This document shows positions 26,932-42,428 of a DNA stretch of 64,000 nucleotides, piece by piece. Within the stretch, counting starts at the first letter, position 1; each line of letters opens with the position of its first letter. Origin of the DNA: Vespula vulgaris (Eukaryota; Arthropoda; Insecta; Hymenoptera; Vespidae); the NCBI RefSeq assembly GCF_905475345.1, contig NC_066592.1, forward strand, positions 8,961,501-9,025,500, written 5' to 3'. A program made the position numbers and the translations under genes. The notes below the pieces were generated by a model. It was not told the origin of the DNA. It ran no database searches and was given only the letters and a program-made list of their open reading frames with translations.

Positions 26932-26988
26932 TATACATATATAAACGCATATATATGTACGTGAGTATATATATATATACATATATCA

Positions 26989-26990
<2 letters not shown>

Positions 26991-27045
<55 letters not shown>
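26991..27045. repeat. (TA)n microsatellite
   Basis: About 27 TA dinucleotides, preceded by shorter interrupted TA runs from 26945. Confidence 0.95.
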
Positions 27046-27049
<4 letters not shown>

Positions 27050-27211
27050 ATTGGCTTTTCACTGCGACTTTTGCGTTACGTTGATAAAAGAGAAGATCCA
27101 GAATGAACAAGCACTCTACGATTTATTTACATATATACAAAGACTTATATAGTATATAGGTATACACACACACACATACGCACACATGTATATATTGGGA
27201 TAAATGATATT

Positions 27212-27456
27212 AATTTGCATCGTTACTATTGTTTCTACTTTTTTAACAATTTTATTTACTAAACTTCAATTTTATTAAAAAATAGATATACATTGACACG
27301 AATTGAAAATCATTCTCATATACATATATACATACACACATAAATACACACACACAATGAGAAACGAATTTAATTTGTATCGTTACTATTGTAATTACTT
27401 TTGTAAAGATTTTATTTAATGAAATATATATATATTGCCACGAATCGAAGATCGTT

Positions 27457-27529
<73 letters not shown>

Positions 27530-27640
27530 ATAATATATATACATACAATAAGAAACAAAGTAAATTCGTATCATTATTAATATTACTACTTTTCTTTTAA
27601 ACAATACTTAAAATCGTATAACGTGAATTGTTATACACAT
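27212..27640 (+). repeat. Three diverged copies of a ~160-190 bp unit containing microsatellites
   Basis: AATTTGCATCGTTACTATTG (27212), AATTTGTATCGTTACTATTG (27372) and AAATTCGTATCATTATTAAT (near 27562) open three related units. Each continues with an ACTTTT...TTTATTTA stretch and, in the first two, TTGNCACGAATNGAANATC before TA and CA microsatellites. The second unit holds the longest TA run (27460-27519), which explains its length. Confidence 0.7.
27460..27529. repeat. (TA)n then (CA)n compound microsatellite
   Basis: About 30 TA dinucleotides followed by ACACACACACA. The Tyr-Ile-rich minus-strand frame here is an artefact. Confidence 0.95.
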
Positions 27641-27876
27641 ATTTTATTTATTGAGATAACACAGAAAAAATGTTTTATAAAAGAGAGAATAAACTTTATT
27701 ATTCCCACTCGCTATGAACAATTATAATTCTATTTCACATTGATCTTTAATTTCTTAGACTATATTGTACCATCATTAAAACGTTTGAAATCATCGTGGA
27801 CTATGACAAATTTTTTCAACTCGAATTTGTTAGATCGAGGAGAAAACTATTGGAACAAGAACTACGTATATTGTTA

Positions 27877-28083
27877 TTATAACTTTAACCTCGTTTGACC
27901 CGGAAAACGAGGTTCACAGAGTGAGAGCTCTTCTGTCTCTGGTTTGACATCATAGAGGAAGTATAACAGGATGGAGTACCGACCGAAACCATTTACAACC
28001 CTCTCTTTTAATTTAACGCCATTCTCAGACATAGACACATATATACACAATACATGTATGTAATAAAGATATGTTGGTTCCAT
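27877..28083 (-). other. Open, coding-like island on the minus strand (unassigned)
   Basis: A 68-codon minus-strand frame whose latter part is compositionally protein-like (VVNGFGRYSILLYFLYDVKP, then EELSLCEPRFPGQTRLKL, stop). The first 17 or so residues are AT-derived. No domain is recognised. It contains the hairpin at 27887-27914 near its 3' end. Confidence 0.22.
27887..27914. repeat. Hairpin-forming inverted repeat
   Basis: Arms AACCTCGTTT and AAACGAGGTT are perfectly complementary over 10 bp around an 8-base loop (GACCCGGA). The GC-containing stem stands out in AT-rich surroundings. The role is unknown. No T-run follows that would suggest a terminator. Confidence 0.75.
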
Positions 28084-29553
28084 GTAACAATAGAGAATTT
28101 TTTAATAAATTTTCCATCGAGAGAAAAAAAAAGAAATAACTCTCATAGATTTTTAATCTACAAAACGTTGCATTGAAATTAATGTGCGATTTATTTTATC
28201 ATTTCTTTTTTTTCTTTATTGTATTATTAAGAATTAATGATTAATTAATTTGTTGATTCATCGTCGTTGTAAAAATTTAACAATAAATCAAGCCAAATTT
28301 ATGAACACTTTCGAATTTCTATGTTTTTATTAGAATAAATTGCGTGACATGCTTTCTCAAGTAAAAAAAATATTAAGATACAAGTTTTAGATGAACAGTA
28401 TTAAAAAAAATACGAAAAGATAAATAAAAAATAATATAAAGAATAAAATGCAAAAGGATAAATATGTACGTGTAAATAAAGAATTATCTTTCAAAAAATA
28501 ATCACAGTAAAAGAAAACAAGAAAAAAGGAAATTTTTATAATTTTATTTTTTTAAAGAGAATCATTAAAGTTTTAGTTTGTCGAATGTTTAATCTTTATC
28601 GGGAGTTTTATCTTAATCGCGACGAGCTTTAAATCATTTCGCTTATAATTCCTATTAGTTGAACGATATAGAGAACGAGAAAGACAGAGAGCGAGCTATA
28701 TCGTGCCAATTCTCAACGGGATCGTTATACCTCTTTGCAATATGTATATTCCGAAATTATTTCGAATATACACGAAGGACGGTCGAGATAAGCTTACAAA
28801 AGCTATTGTCTTTAAGGTTAAAGCCACTTCGAATTTCCTTTCAGCGATCGTAATGAACATGCGAGTTTGTCTATCGATAACTTAGTATAACGGATTAGTT
28901 AATTATCCTCAGTGATGATCATAATTAATTATTTCTACAATTAGAACACGAGATTAAAGGCATTATTAACTATTGATAAGTATCGAATATCGATATCGAT
29001 GAATATTTTCAATTGAATGAGAATTAAATGTATTTTTATCTTTTATTGTTTTGTTTTCTTTCATTCCTGTTTTCTCTTTTTCTTTCTTTTTTTTTTTTTT
29101 AATTTAATGGAATTTGAGAATTCGTAAGATTTGTTTATACGTATATCTTTGTAAAGGATTATTATATATATAATAATACTAGTAATAGTACTAGTAATAA
29201 TACATTCTGTATATTCTTATATAGTTATAATTATATATATTATATAATTATAATTATATATCATAATTATATATAATATAAATGTATATACTATATAATA
29301 GTATCGTTATTTCTCAAATACATATACTTCATACTATATAGATATATTGAGTGTACATACATACAAACATATATATATAATATCCATATATGTACGTGTG
29401 CGTACATGTGTTTATTGAGGGAGAGGTGGAGAGGGTGAAAGCAGGGAGAATAATCGATATACGAATGAGAATTGGAGAAATCGATGGAAATTATGTGTAC
29501 TAAAGGATTTCCAAATTATATAAATCGTGTGTAGACTGCACTCGTTATTTTTA
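28084..29553. other. AT-rich DNA, no gene recognised
   Basis: Poly-T near 29085-29100, AT palindromes around 29211-29300 (ATAATTATAT-type) and TA-rich microsatellites are visible. Around 28650-28890 three frames on both strands are open over a slightly GC-richer stretch, but none is recognisable. Confidence 0.5.
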
Positions 29554-30212
29554 TTGGTCCGATCTGGACGAAAAAAATATGCGTGTAGAGGGCGCAACGA
29601 GAGCTCACTAATGACCCCAGTCGCGTTCTTCTAGGTGCTATAGTTTCAGTAACCCGCTGTAACGTCCGTAAGAGTGTCGTAACCTCACTCGACCATCCGT
29701 AACGTCCATAAGGGTGCCGTAACGACCGTAACACGCCGTAACGTCTGTAAGGATGCAGTAATGACCGTAACCCGCTGTAACGTCCGTAAGAGTGCCGTAA
29801 CCTTATTCGAACATCCGTAACGTCTGTCGAACGTCCGTCGAACGTCCGTAACGTCCGTAACATCGCCGTAACGACCGTAACAAGCCGTAAGGTCCATAAG
29901 GGTACCGTAACGACCGTAACACGCCGCAACGTCCGTAACGTTCGTAACATCGCCGTAACGACCGTAACAAGCCGTAAGGTCCATAAGGGTGCCGTAACAA
30001 CCGTAACAAGCCATAAGGTCCATAAGGGTGCAGTAACGACCGTAACACGCCGTAACGTCCGTAAGAGTGCCATAACCTCACTCGACATCCGTAACGTCTG
30101 TCGAACGATTGGTCCGATCTGGACGAAAAATATGCGCGTAGAGGGCGCAACGAGAGCTCACCAATGACCCCGGACCCGTTCTTCTTGGTGCTATAGTTTC
30201 AGTAACCCGCTA
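29554..30212. repeat. GC-rich CCGTAAC minisatellite bounded by a duplicated ~105-bp flank
   Basis: The body (about 29655-30108) is built from ~10-bp variants of NNCCGTAACN. In the left part these are arranged in 39-bp units (GTGCCGTAAC, GACCGTAAC, ACGCCGTAAC, GTCCGTAAGA), with landmarks at 29674, 29714, 29753 and 29792. The same sequence, TTGGTCCGATCTGGACGAAA through GTTTCAGTAACCCGCT, borders it at 29554-29658 and 30109-30212, 555 bp apart. GC content and CpG density are far above the rest of the window. Because 39 is divisible by three, all three minus-strand frames stay open. The resulting 112-190 codon Thr/Leu/Val/Arg repeat proteins are artefacts. Confidence 0.9.
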
Positions 30213-30886
30213 TAGGAATGCATTTCCTTGGAATTTCAATTTGTGGTAATTGCAACGGTATAATTTTCCTCTGTGTTATACGATCAATATAAATCGGCTT
30301 GTGCAGTATTAAACTTAGCTAAATTTTATGGATGATAACTATCGTTATTATAAAGTTGAATCGTATGAATCATGCGAATTTTCCATAAAGATTTTCAAAA
30401 TTAACAACGAGTAGAAATGTTCGAAACTTCATTTAGTCAAATTTTGATACAATTGATAATAATTCTTCTTGTACGATCAATCACAATTGAATTATCTGTT
30501 TTCGCTATTTTTGTGAAATATTGTTCTTCAAGATATATCTAAATGTTTTATCATTAAGTTGTAGACATAGTTACAAATTTTCCAATCGATGAAAATACAC
30601 GATATTATTTATTTAAATATAAAGAAAGGAAGATACTTTACCGATATTACTTATTAGCCAATACGGTATAGATAAGGGATATTTTAACATAATTAATGAC
30701 AATATTTTCTAATGATTTTATAATACTTAAAACTAAAAAAAGATACATATTTATTTAAATATAAATATTCTATATTACCTATTCATTAACATAAATATAT
30801 GTATACATATTAGTACATAATATACATGTACAAACAATGCCAAGATTACCTTAAAAATATTCGTTATAAAATCAATCATTATTAAA
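30213..30886. other. AT-rich DNA between minisatellite and macrosatellite
   Basis: No gene or repeat was recognised. It ends at the sharp left edge of the macrosatellite near 30887. Confidence 0.6.
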
Positions 30887-31958
30887 ATAATTAATTAACT
30901 AATTAAATTAAAAAAATTTAAATATATATATATAATATTATTACCCTGAAAGAAAAAGAGAATGTTTATAGCATTTACTAGCGGACGTATACAAAGCAAA
31001 TCTTATTACAATGTTTATATGTTTCTATATAAGCTGAAGTATCTAAATACACCTTATGTTATTTACTTTTTGTCGAATATCGTATGAGATCAGTCTTTCC
31101 GCAACCACCTAGTTGGAAACTTCAAAGATCCTATATAAACATACGTTTCTAAACAGATAGATATGTATATATGTACATATGTACATAACTAGACACAATA
31201 TACACACCCACACACTCATACACAAAGTATATAGTAGTCTTTCTCTTGGGTATTGCTTGAGATTTTATTATATTGTATAGACAGTAACGAGCAACCTTTG
31301 TTCTGCAATGAGCCAAAATTAAATATCTGATATTGTTATTGATAGAATTCATTATGAACTAAAAATGCTTATATTGATTAAAAAAGGAATTAATGCTTGA
31401 TAGAAAAAGAAAAAATTACACATTATTGAAGGGTATTTGTTATTTTCGGCATCAATTTACAATGAAATGTTTTCTATAATTCCATTGATTTTTTATTAGC
31501 AATACTTTTAATGTGTACGCATAAATGTATGTATATATATTTTTGTAATGGAACGAAATCTATTAGTTGTTTATTTTTAATTAGATATATGATTCTACTT
31601 CTTGTTAATAAACTTTACATTATTATATTGGAAGATACAATGGAAGATACTGAATTAAACTATAATACAATCTTCTATTCGTTTGTCGTTAACGTTAAGA
31701 ATTTGATAAAAGATTTCAATACTTCGGTTAATAGTTAAAATGCCTTTCAACTGGCCGTAGATAACAAAGCTCTTCACAAATGTATCAACGTAAGATGTAA
31801 TACCAGTGATTAAGAAATTCACTAATTAGAGTCGACTATTGTCATTTTTCGATGCAAAATGTAAGCTGTAATTGCATTGATACGTACATGAATACGTATA
31901 TGATAATGTTTTTTTATAAACCCTGAGTTACTCATTTCTGATACAGATTCAGATATAT

Positions 31959-31998
<40 letters not shown>

Positions 31999-34074
31999 CA
32001 TATTATATATTATATATATATATAAATATATATACAGAGAGAGAGAGAGAGAAAGAAAAAGGGTAAAGGAATCGAGAATTTGAATAAAACAAAGAACGAT
32101 ATCGGGATTAAATTGAAAAGAAACTTTGTTACCTCTTAACAAAAAGGCACTCGATAAGGAAGCATTAGCCGTCCAAAGTACAATTATATCAAAAACCCAT
32201 TCAAATTAAAGAAGATTACATATGTATCCGATTATGATACCTTATATTTCTTATTATTCATATAAAAGAAAAGAAAAAGAAAAAAACACAGTTAAGAAGA
32301 ATAAGAAAGAAATCTCCTCTTTATTTCCTAATATCTTCAATTATGATTGATTTCTAAATACAATAAGGATAATAATAACAATAATAATAACAACAATAAT
32401 ATGAAAAAGAAGAAGAAGAACAAAGTATCTTGGTAACTTCAATTTTGCTTACTTGTTCTTATATGGTATATGTATCTAGTACAATGTAAATTTTAATGTG
32501 GGATTTCAATTAAACGTGTCATTTAATACGTATTATGATTAATATGCATTATTCATACACATATGAATGTATGTATATTTAAATGAATATCGAATTTATA
32601 CCTCGTTGACAAATTAAATTTACAATATTGAAATAAGGGTGTCACGATCAGGTACACGCATCACGTTCGATCGTTGACGATCTTTCTATATATAAAATAT
32701 ATCGATACCAAACGATATTACATTCGTTAAAATGCATATACGTATTACGTACGTACGCGTACACGTGCATACAGAAAAATTAAGAAAAAAATAGCAAAAT
32801 AGAGCAAGGAAGAGACAGAGAGAGAGAGATAGATGAAAGTTCATTGTTTTCGAGGAAGGACGTCTGTCCTAACGAACGAAGTTTACGATGAGGTCTCGTA
32901 TTTTTCTATTCCTGTTGCTTTCTTTTCTTTTTTTGATTTTGATTAATTAACTAATTAAATTATAAAAATTTAAATATATATATATATATATATAATATTA
33001 TTACCCTGAAAGAAAAAGAGAATGTTTATAGCATTTACTAGCGGGCGTATACAAAGCAAATCTTATTACAATGTTTATATGTTTCTTTATAAGCTGATGT
33101 ATCTAAATACACCTTATCTTATTTACTTTTGGTCGAATATCGTATGATATCAGTCTTTCCGCAACCACCGAGGTGGAATGTTGGAAGATCCCATATAAAC
33201 ATACGTTTGTAAATAGATACATATGTATATATGTACATATGTACACAACTAGATACATAATATACACATCCACACACACATACACAAAGTATATAGTAGT
33301 CTTTCTCTTGGATATTACTTGAGATTTTATTATATTGTATAGACAGTAACGAGCAACCTTTGTGCTGCAAGGAGCCAAAATTACATGTCTGATATTGTTA
33401 TTGATACAATTCATTATGAACTAAAAATGTTTAAATTGATTAGAAAAGAAATTAAAACTTGATAGAAAAAGAAAAAATTTTACATTATTGAAGGGTATTT
33501 GTTATTTTCGGCATCAATTTACAATGAAATGTTTTCTATAATTCCAATGATTTTCTATTAGCAATACTTTTAATGTGTACGCATAAGTGTATGTATATAT
33601 ATTTTTGTAATGGAACGAAATCTATTAGTTGTTTATTTTTAATTAGATATATGATTCTACTTCTCGTTAATAAACTTTACATTATTATATTGGAAGGTAC
33701 ATTGGAAGATATTGAAATAAACTCTAATACAATCTTTTATTCGTTTGTCGTTAAAGTTACGAGTTTTGATAAATGATTTCGATACTTCGGTTAATAGTTA
33801 AAATGCGTTTCAACTGGCCGTAGATAACAAAGCTCTTCACTAATGTATCAACGTAAGATGTAATATCAGTGATTAAGAAATTCACTAATTAGAGTCGACT
33901 ATTGTCATTTTTCGATGCAAAATGTAAGTTGTAATTGCATTGATACGTACATGAATACGTATATGATAATGTTTTTTTATAAACCCTGAGTTACTCATTT
34001 CTGATACAGATTCAGATATATACAGATATATATATGTATTATATATTATATATAATATGTATATATATATATAC

Positions 34075-34109
<35 letters not shown>

Positions 34110-36130
34110 GAGAGAGAGAAAGAAAGGGTAAACGAATCGAGAATTTGAATGAAACAAAGAACGATATCGAGATTAAATTGAAAAGAAACTTTGTTTGCTC
34201 TTGACAAAAAGGCATTCGATAAGGAAGCATTAGCCGTCCAAAGTACAATTATATCAAAGACCTATTCAAATGAAAGACGATTACATAGGTATCCTATTAT
34301 GATACCTTATACTTCTTATTATTCATATAAAAGAAAAGAAGAAGAAAAAAAACAGTTAAGAAGATTAAGAAAGAAATTTCATGTTTATTTCCCAATATCT
34401 TCAATTATGATTGATTTATAAAGACAATAAGAATAATAATAACAATAATAATAACAACAATAATATGAAAAAGAAGAAGAAGAACAAAGTATCTTGGTAT
34501 ATTCAATTTTGCTTTCTTGTTCTTATGTGGTATATGTAGCTAGTACAATGTAAATTTTAATGTGGGATTTCAATTAAACGTCATTTAATGCGTATTATGA
34601 TTAATATGCATTATTCATACACATATGAATGTATATATATTTAAATGAATATCGAATTTATACCTCGTTGACAAATTAAATTTACAATATTGAAATAAGG
34701 GTGTCACGATCAGGTACACGTATCACGTTCGATCCTCGACGATCTTTCTATATATAAAATATATCGATACCAAACGATATTACATTCGTTAAAATGCATA
34801 TACGTAATACGTACGTACGCGTACACGTGCATACAGAAAAATTAAGAAAAAAATAGCAAAATAGAGCGAGGAAGAGACAGAGAGAGAGAGATAGATGAAA
34901 GTTCATTGTTTTCGAGGAAGGACGTCTGTCCTAACGAACGAAGTTTACGATGAGGTCTCGTATTTTTCTATTCCTGTTGCTTTCTTTTCTTTTTTTGATT
35001 TTGATTAATTAACTAATTAAATTATAAAAATTTAAATATATATATATATATATATAATATTATTACCCTGAAAGAAAAAGAGAATGTTTATAGCATTTAC
35101 TAGCGGACGTATACAAAGCAAATCTTATTACAATGTTTATATGTTTCTATATAAGCTGAAGTATCTAAATACACCTTATCTTATTTAATTTTGGTCGAAT
35201 ATCGTATGAGATCAGTCTTTCGGCAACCACTGAGTTGGAAACTTGAAAGATCCCGTATGAACATACGTTTGTAAATAGATAGATATGTATATATGTACAT
35301 ATGTACATAACTAGACACAATATACACACCCTCACACTCATACACAAGGTATATAGTAGTCTTTCTCTTGGGTATTGCTTGAGATTTTATTATATTGTAT
35401 AGACAGTAACGAGCAACCTTTGTTCTGCAATGAGCCAAAATTAAATATCTGATATTGTTATTGATAGAATTCATTATGAACTAAAAATGCTTATATTGAT
35501 TAAAAAAGGAATTAATGCTTGATAGAAAAAGAAAAAATTTTACATTATTGAAGGGTATTTGTTATTTTCGGCATCAATTTACAATGAAATGTTTTCTATA
35601 ATTCCATTGATTTTCTATTAGCAATACTTTTAATGTGTACGCATAAGTGTATGTATATATATTTTTGTAATGGAACGAAATCTATTAGTTGTTTATTTTT
35701 AATTAGATATATGATTCTACTTCTCGTTAATAAACTTTACATTATTATATTGGAAGATACGTTGGAAGATATTGAAATAAACTCTAATACAATCTTTTAT
35801 TCGTTTGTCGTTAACGTTAAGACTTTTGATAAAAGATTTCAGTACTTCGGTTAATAGTTAAAATGCGTTTCAACTGGCCGTAGTTAACAAAGCTCTTCAC
35901 TAATGTATCAACGTAAGATGTAATATCAGTGATTAAGAAATTCACTAATTAGAGTCGACTATTGTCATTTTTCGATGCAAAATGTAAGTTGTAATTGCAT
36001 TGATACGTACATGAATACGTATATGATAATGTTTTTTTATAAACCCTGAGTTACTCATTTCTGATACAGATTCAGATATATACAGATATATATATGTATT
36101 ATATATTATATATAATATGTATATATATAT

Positions 36131-36179
<49 letters not shown>

Positions 36180-37095
36180 GAGAGAGAGAAAGAAAGGGTA
36201 AACGAATCGAGAATTTGAATGAAACAAAGAACGATATCGAGATTAAATTGAAAAGAAACTTTGTTAGCTCTTGACAAAAAGGCATTCGATAAGGAAGCAT
36301 TAGCCGTCCAAAGTACAATTATATCAAAGACCTATTCAAATGAAAGACGATTACATAGGTATCCTATTATGATACCTTTTACTTCTTATTATTCATATAA
36401 AAGAAAAGAAGAAGAAAAAAAACAGTTAAGAAGATTAAGAAAGAAATTTCATGTTTATTTCCCAATATCTTCAATTATGATTGATTTATAAAGACAATAA
36501 GAATAATAATAACAATAATAATAACAACAATAATATGAAGAAGAAGAAGAAGAACAAAGTATCTTGGTATATTCAATTTTGCTTTCTTGTTCTTATGTGG
36601 TATATGTAGCTAGTACAATGTAAATTTTAATGTGGGATTTTATTTAAACGTGTCATTTAATGCGTATTATGATTAATATGCATTATTCATACACATATCA
36701 ATGTATGTGTATTTAAATGAATATAGAATTTATACCTCGTTGACAAATTAAATTTACAATATTGAAATAAGGGTGTCACGATCAGGTACACGCATCACGT
36801 TCGATCGTCGACGATCTTTCAATATATAAAATATATCGATACCAAACGATATTACATTTGTTAAAAGGCACATACGTATTACGTACATACGCGTACACGT
36901 GCATACAGAAAAATTGAGAAAAAAATAGCAAAATAGAGCGAGGAAGAGAGAGAGAGAGAGATGAAAGTTCATTGTTTACGAGGAAGGACGTTTGTCCTAA
37001 CAAACAGAGTTTTCGATGAGGTCTCGTATTTTTCTATTCCTGTTGCTTTCTTTTATTTTTTGATTTTGATTATTTAACTAATTAAATTATAAAAA

Positions 37096-37147
<52 letters not shown>

Positions 37148-38221
37148 TTACCCTGAAAGAAAAAGAGAATGTTTATAGCATTTACTAGCGAGCGTATACA
37201 AAGCAAATCTTATTACAATGTTTATATGTTTCTTTATAATCTGATGTATCTAAATACACCTTATCTTATTTACTTTTGGTCGAATATCGTATGATATCAG
37301 TCTTTCCCCAACCACCGAGGTGGAATGTTGGAAGATCCCATATAAACATACGTTTGTAAATAGATACATATGTATATATGTACATATGTACACAACTAGA
37401 TACATAATATACACACTCACACACACATACACAAAGTATATAGTAGTCTTTCTCTTGGATATTACTTGAGATTTTATTATATTGTATAGACAGTAACGAG
37501 CAACCTTTGTGCTGCAAGGAGCCAAAATTACATGTCTGATATTGTTATTGATACAATTCATTATGAACTAAAAATGTTTAAATTGATTAGAAAAGAAATT
37601 AAAACTTGATAGAAAAAGAAAAAATTTTACATTATTGAAGGGTATTTGTTATTTTCGGCATCAATTTACAATGAAATGTTTTCTATAATTCCATTGATTT
37701 TCTATTAGCAATACTTTTAATGTGTACGCATAAGTGTATGTATATATATTTTTGTAATGGAACGAAATCTATTAGTTGTTTATTTTTAATTAGATATATG
37801 ATTCTACTTCTGGTTAATAAACTTTACATTATTATATTGGAAGATACAATGGAAGATATCGAATTAAACTCTAATACAATGTTTTATTCGTTTGTCGTTA
37901 ACGTTAAGACTTTTGATAAAAGATTTCAGTACTTCGGTTAATAGTTAAAATGCCTTTCAACTGGCCGTAGATAACAAAGCTCTTCACTAATGTATCAACG
38001 TAAGATGTAATATCAGTGATTAAGAAATTCACTAATTAGAGTCGACTATTGTCATTTTTCGATGCAAAATGTAAGTTGTAATTGCATTGATACGTACATG
38101 AATAAGTATATGATAATGTTTTTTTATAAACCCTGAGTTACTCATTTCTGATACAGATTCAGATATATACAGATATATATATGTATTATATATTATATAT
38201 AATATGTATATATATATATAC

Positions 38222-38258
<37 letters not shown>

Positions 38259-40275
38259 GAGAGAGAGAAAGAAAGGGTAAACGAATCGAGAATTTGAATG
38301 AAACAAAGAACGATATCGAGATTAAATTGAAAAGAAACTTTGTTAGCTCTTGACAAAAAGGCATTCGATAAGGAAGCATTAGCCGTCCAAAGTACAATTA
38401 TATCAAAGACCTATTCAAATGAAAGACGATTACATAGGTATCCTATTATGATACCTTATACTTCTTATTATTCATATAAAAGAAAAGAAGAAGAAAAAAA
38501 ACAGTTAAGAAGATTAAGAAAGAAATTTCATGTTTATTTCCCAATATCTTCAATTATGATTGATTTATAAAGACAATAAGAATAATAATAACAATAATAA
38601 TAACAACAATAATATGAAAAAGAAGAAGAAGAACAAAGTATCTTGGTATATTCAATTTTGCTTTCTTGTTCTTATGTGGTATATGTAGCTAGTACAATGT
38701 AAATTTTAATGTGGGATTTCAATTAAACGTCATTTAATGCGTATTATGATTAATATGCATTATTCATACACATATGAATGTATATATATTTAAATGAATA
38801 TCGAATTTATACCTCGTTGACAAATTAAATTTACAATATTGAAATAAGGGTGTCACGATCAGGTACACGTATCACGTTCGATTCTCGACGATCTTTCTAT
38901 ATATAAAATATATCGATACCAAACGATATTACATTCGTTAAAATGCATATACGTAATACGTACGTACGCGTACACGTGCATACAGAAAAATTAAGAAAAA
39001 AATAGCAAAATAGAGCGAGGAAGAGACAGAGAGAGAGAGATAGATGAAAGTTCATTGTTTTCGAGGAAGGACGTCTGTCCTAACGAACGAAGTTTACGAT
39101 GAGGTCTCGTATTTTTCTATTCCTGTTGCTTTCTTTTCTTTTTTTGATTTTGATTAATTAACTAATTAAATTATAAAAATTTAAATATATATATATATAT
39201 AATATTATTACCGTGAAAGAAAAAGAGAATGTTTATAGCATTTACTAGCGGACGTATACAAAGCAAATCTTATTACAATGTTTATATGTTTCTATATAAG
39301 CTGAAGTATCTAAATACACCTTATCTTATTTAATTTTGGTCGAATATCGTATGAGATCAGTCTTTCGGCAACCACTGAGTTGGAAACTTGAAAGATCCCG
39401 TATGAACATACGTTTGTAAATAGATAGATATGTATATATGTACATATGTACATAACTAGACACAATATACACACCCTCACACTCATACACAAGGTATATA
39501 GTAGTCTTTCTCTTGGGTATTGCTTGAGATTTTATTATATTGTATAGACAGTAACGAGCAACCTTTGTTCTGCAATGAGCCAAAATTAAATATCTGATAT
39601 TGTTATTGATAGAATTCATTATGAACTAAAAATGCTTATATTGATTAAAAAAGGAATTAATGCTTGATAGAAAAAGAAAAAATTTTACATTATTGAAGGG
39701 TATTTGTTATTTTCGGCATCAATTTACAATGAAATGTTTTCTATAATTCCATTGATTTTCTATTAGCAATACTTTTAATGTGTACGCATAAGTGTATGTA
39801 TATATATTTTTGTAATGGAACGAAATCTATTAGTTGTTTATTTTTAATTAGATATATGATTCTACTTCTCGTTAATAAACTTTACATTATTATATTGGAA
39901 GATACGTTGGAAGATATTGAAATAAACTCTAATACAATCTTTTATTCGTTTGTCGTTAACGTTAAGACTTTTGATAAAAGATTTCAGTACTTCGGTTAAT
40001 AGTTAAAATGCGTTTCAACTGGCCGTAGTTAACAAAGCTCTTCACTAATGTATCAACGTAAGATGTAATATCAGTGATTAAGAAATTCACTAATTAGAGT
40101 CGACTATTGTCATTTTTCGATGCAAAATGTAAGTTGTAATTGCATTGATACGTACATGAATACGTATATGATAATGTTTTTTTATAAACCCTGAGTTACT
40201 CATTTCTGATACAGATTCAGATATATACAGATATATATATGTATTATATATTATATATAATATGTATATATATAT

Positions 40276-40322
<47 letters not shown>

Positions 40323-41238
40323 GAGAGAGAGAAAGAAAGGGTAAACGAATCGAGAATTTGAATGAAACAAAGAACGATATCGAGATTAAATTGAAAAGAA
40401 ACTTTGTTAGCTCTTGACAAAAAGGCATTCGATAAGGAAGCATTAGCCGTCCAAAGTACAATTATATCAAAGACCTATTCAAATGAAAGACGATTACATA
40501 GGTATCCTATTATGATACCTTTTACTTCTTATTATTCATATAAAAGAAAAGAAGAAGAAAAAAAACAGTTAAGAAGATTAAGAAAGAAATTTCATGTTTA
40601 TTTCCCAATATCTTCAATTATGATTGATTTATAAAGACAATAAGAATAATAATAACAATAATAATAACAACAATAATATGAAGAAGAAGAAGAAGAACAA
40701 AGTATCTTGGTATATTCAATTTTGCTTTCTTGTTCTTATGTGGTATATGTAGCTAGTACAATGTAAATTTTAATGTGGGATTTTATTTAAACGTGTCATT
40801 TAATGCGTATTATGATTAATATGCATTATTCATACACATATCAATGTATGTGTATTTAAATGAATATAGAATTTATACCTCGTTGACAAATTAAATTTAC
40901 AATATTGAAATAAGGGTGTCACGATCAGGTACACGCATCACGTTCGATCGTCGACGATCTTTCAATATATAAAATATATCGATACCAAACGATATTACAT
41001 TTGTTAAAAGGCATATACGTATTACGTACATACGCGTACACGTGCATACAGAAAAATTGAGAAAAAAATAGCAAAATAGAGCGAGGAAGAGAGAGAGAGA
41101 GTGATGAAAGTTCATTGTTTACGAGGAAGGACGTCTGTCCTAACAAACGGAGTTTTCGATGAGGTCTCGTATTTTTCTATTCCTGTTGCTTTCTTTTATT
41201 TTTTGATTTTGATTATTTAACTAATTAAATTATAAAAA

Positions 41239-41292
<54 letters not shown>

Positions 41293-42359
41293 TTACCCTG
41301 AAAGAAAAAGAGAATGTTTATAGCATTTACTAGCGAGCGTATACAAAGCAAATCTTATTACAATGTTTATATGTTTCTTTATAATCTGATGTATCTAAAT
41401 ACACCTTATCTTATTTACTTTTGGTCGAATATCGTATGATATCAGTCTTTCCCCAACCACCGAGGTGGAATGTTGGAAGATCCCATATAAACATACGTTT
41501 GTAAATAGATACATATGTATATATGTACATATGTACGTAACTAGATACATAATATACACACCACACACACATACACAAAGTATATAGTAGTCCTTCTCTT
41601 GGGTATTACTTCAGATTTTATTATATTGTATAGACAGTAACGAGCAACCTTTGTGCTGCAAGGAGCCAAAATTACATGTCTGATATTGTTATTGATACAA
41701 TTCATTATGAACTAAAAATGTTTAAATTGATTAGAAAAGAAATTAAAACTTGATAGAAAAAGAAAAAATTTTACATTATTGAAGGGTATTTGTTATTTTC
41801 GGCATCAATTTACAATGAAATGTTTTCTATAATTCCATTGATTTTCTATTAGCAATACTTTTAATGTGTACGCATAAGTGTATGTATATATATTTTTGTA
41901 ATGGAACGAAATCTATTAGTTGTTTATTTTTAATTAGATATATGATTCTACTTCTGGTTAATAAACTTTACATTATTATATTGGAAGATACAATGGAAGA
42001 TATCGAATTAAACTCTAATACAATGTTTTATTCGTTTGTCGTTAACGTTAAGACTTTTGATAAATGATTTCGATACTTCGGTTAATAGTTAAAATGCGTT
42101 TCAACTGGCCGTAGATAACAAAGCTCTTCACAAATGTATCAACGTAAGATGTAATACCAGTGATTAAGAAATTCACTAATTAGAGTCGACTATTGTCGTT
42201 TTTCGATGCAAAATGTAAGTTGTAATTGCATTGATACGTACATGAATACGTATATGATAATGTTTTTTTATAAACCCTGAGTTACTCATTTCTGATACAG
42301 ATTCAGATATATACAGATATATATATGTATTATATATTATATACAATATGTATATATAT

Positions 42360-42428
<69 letters not shown>
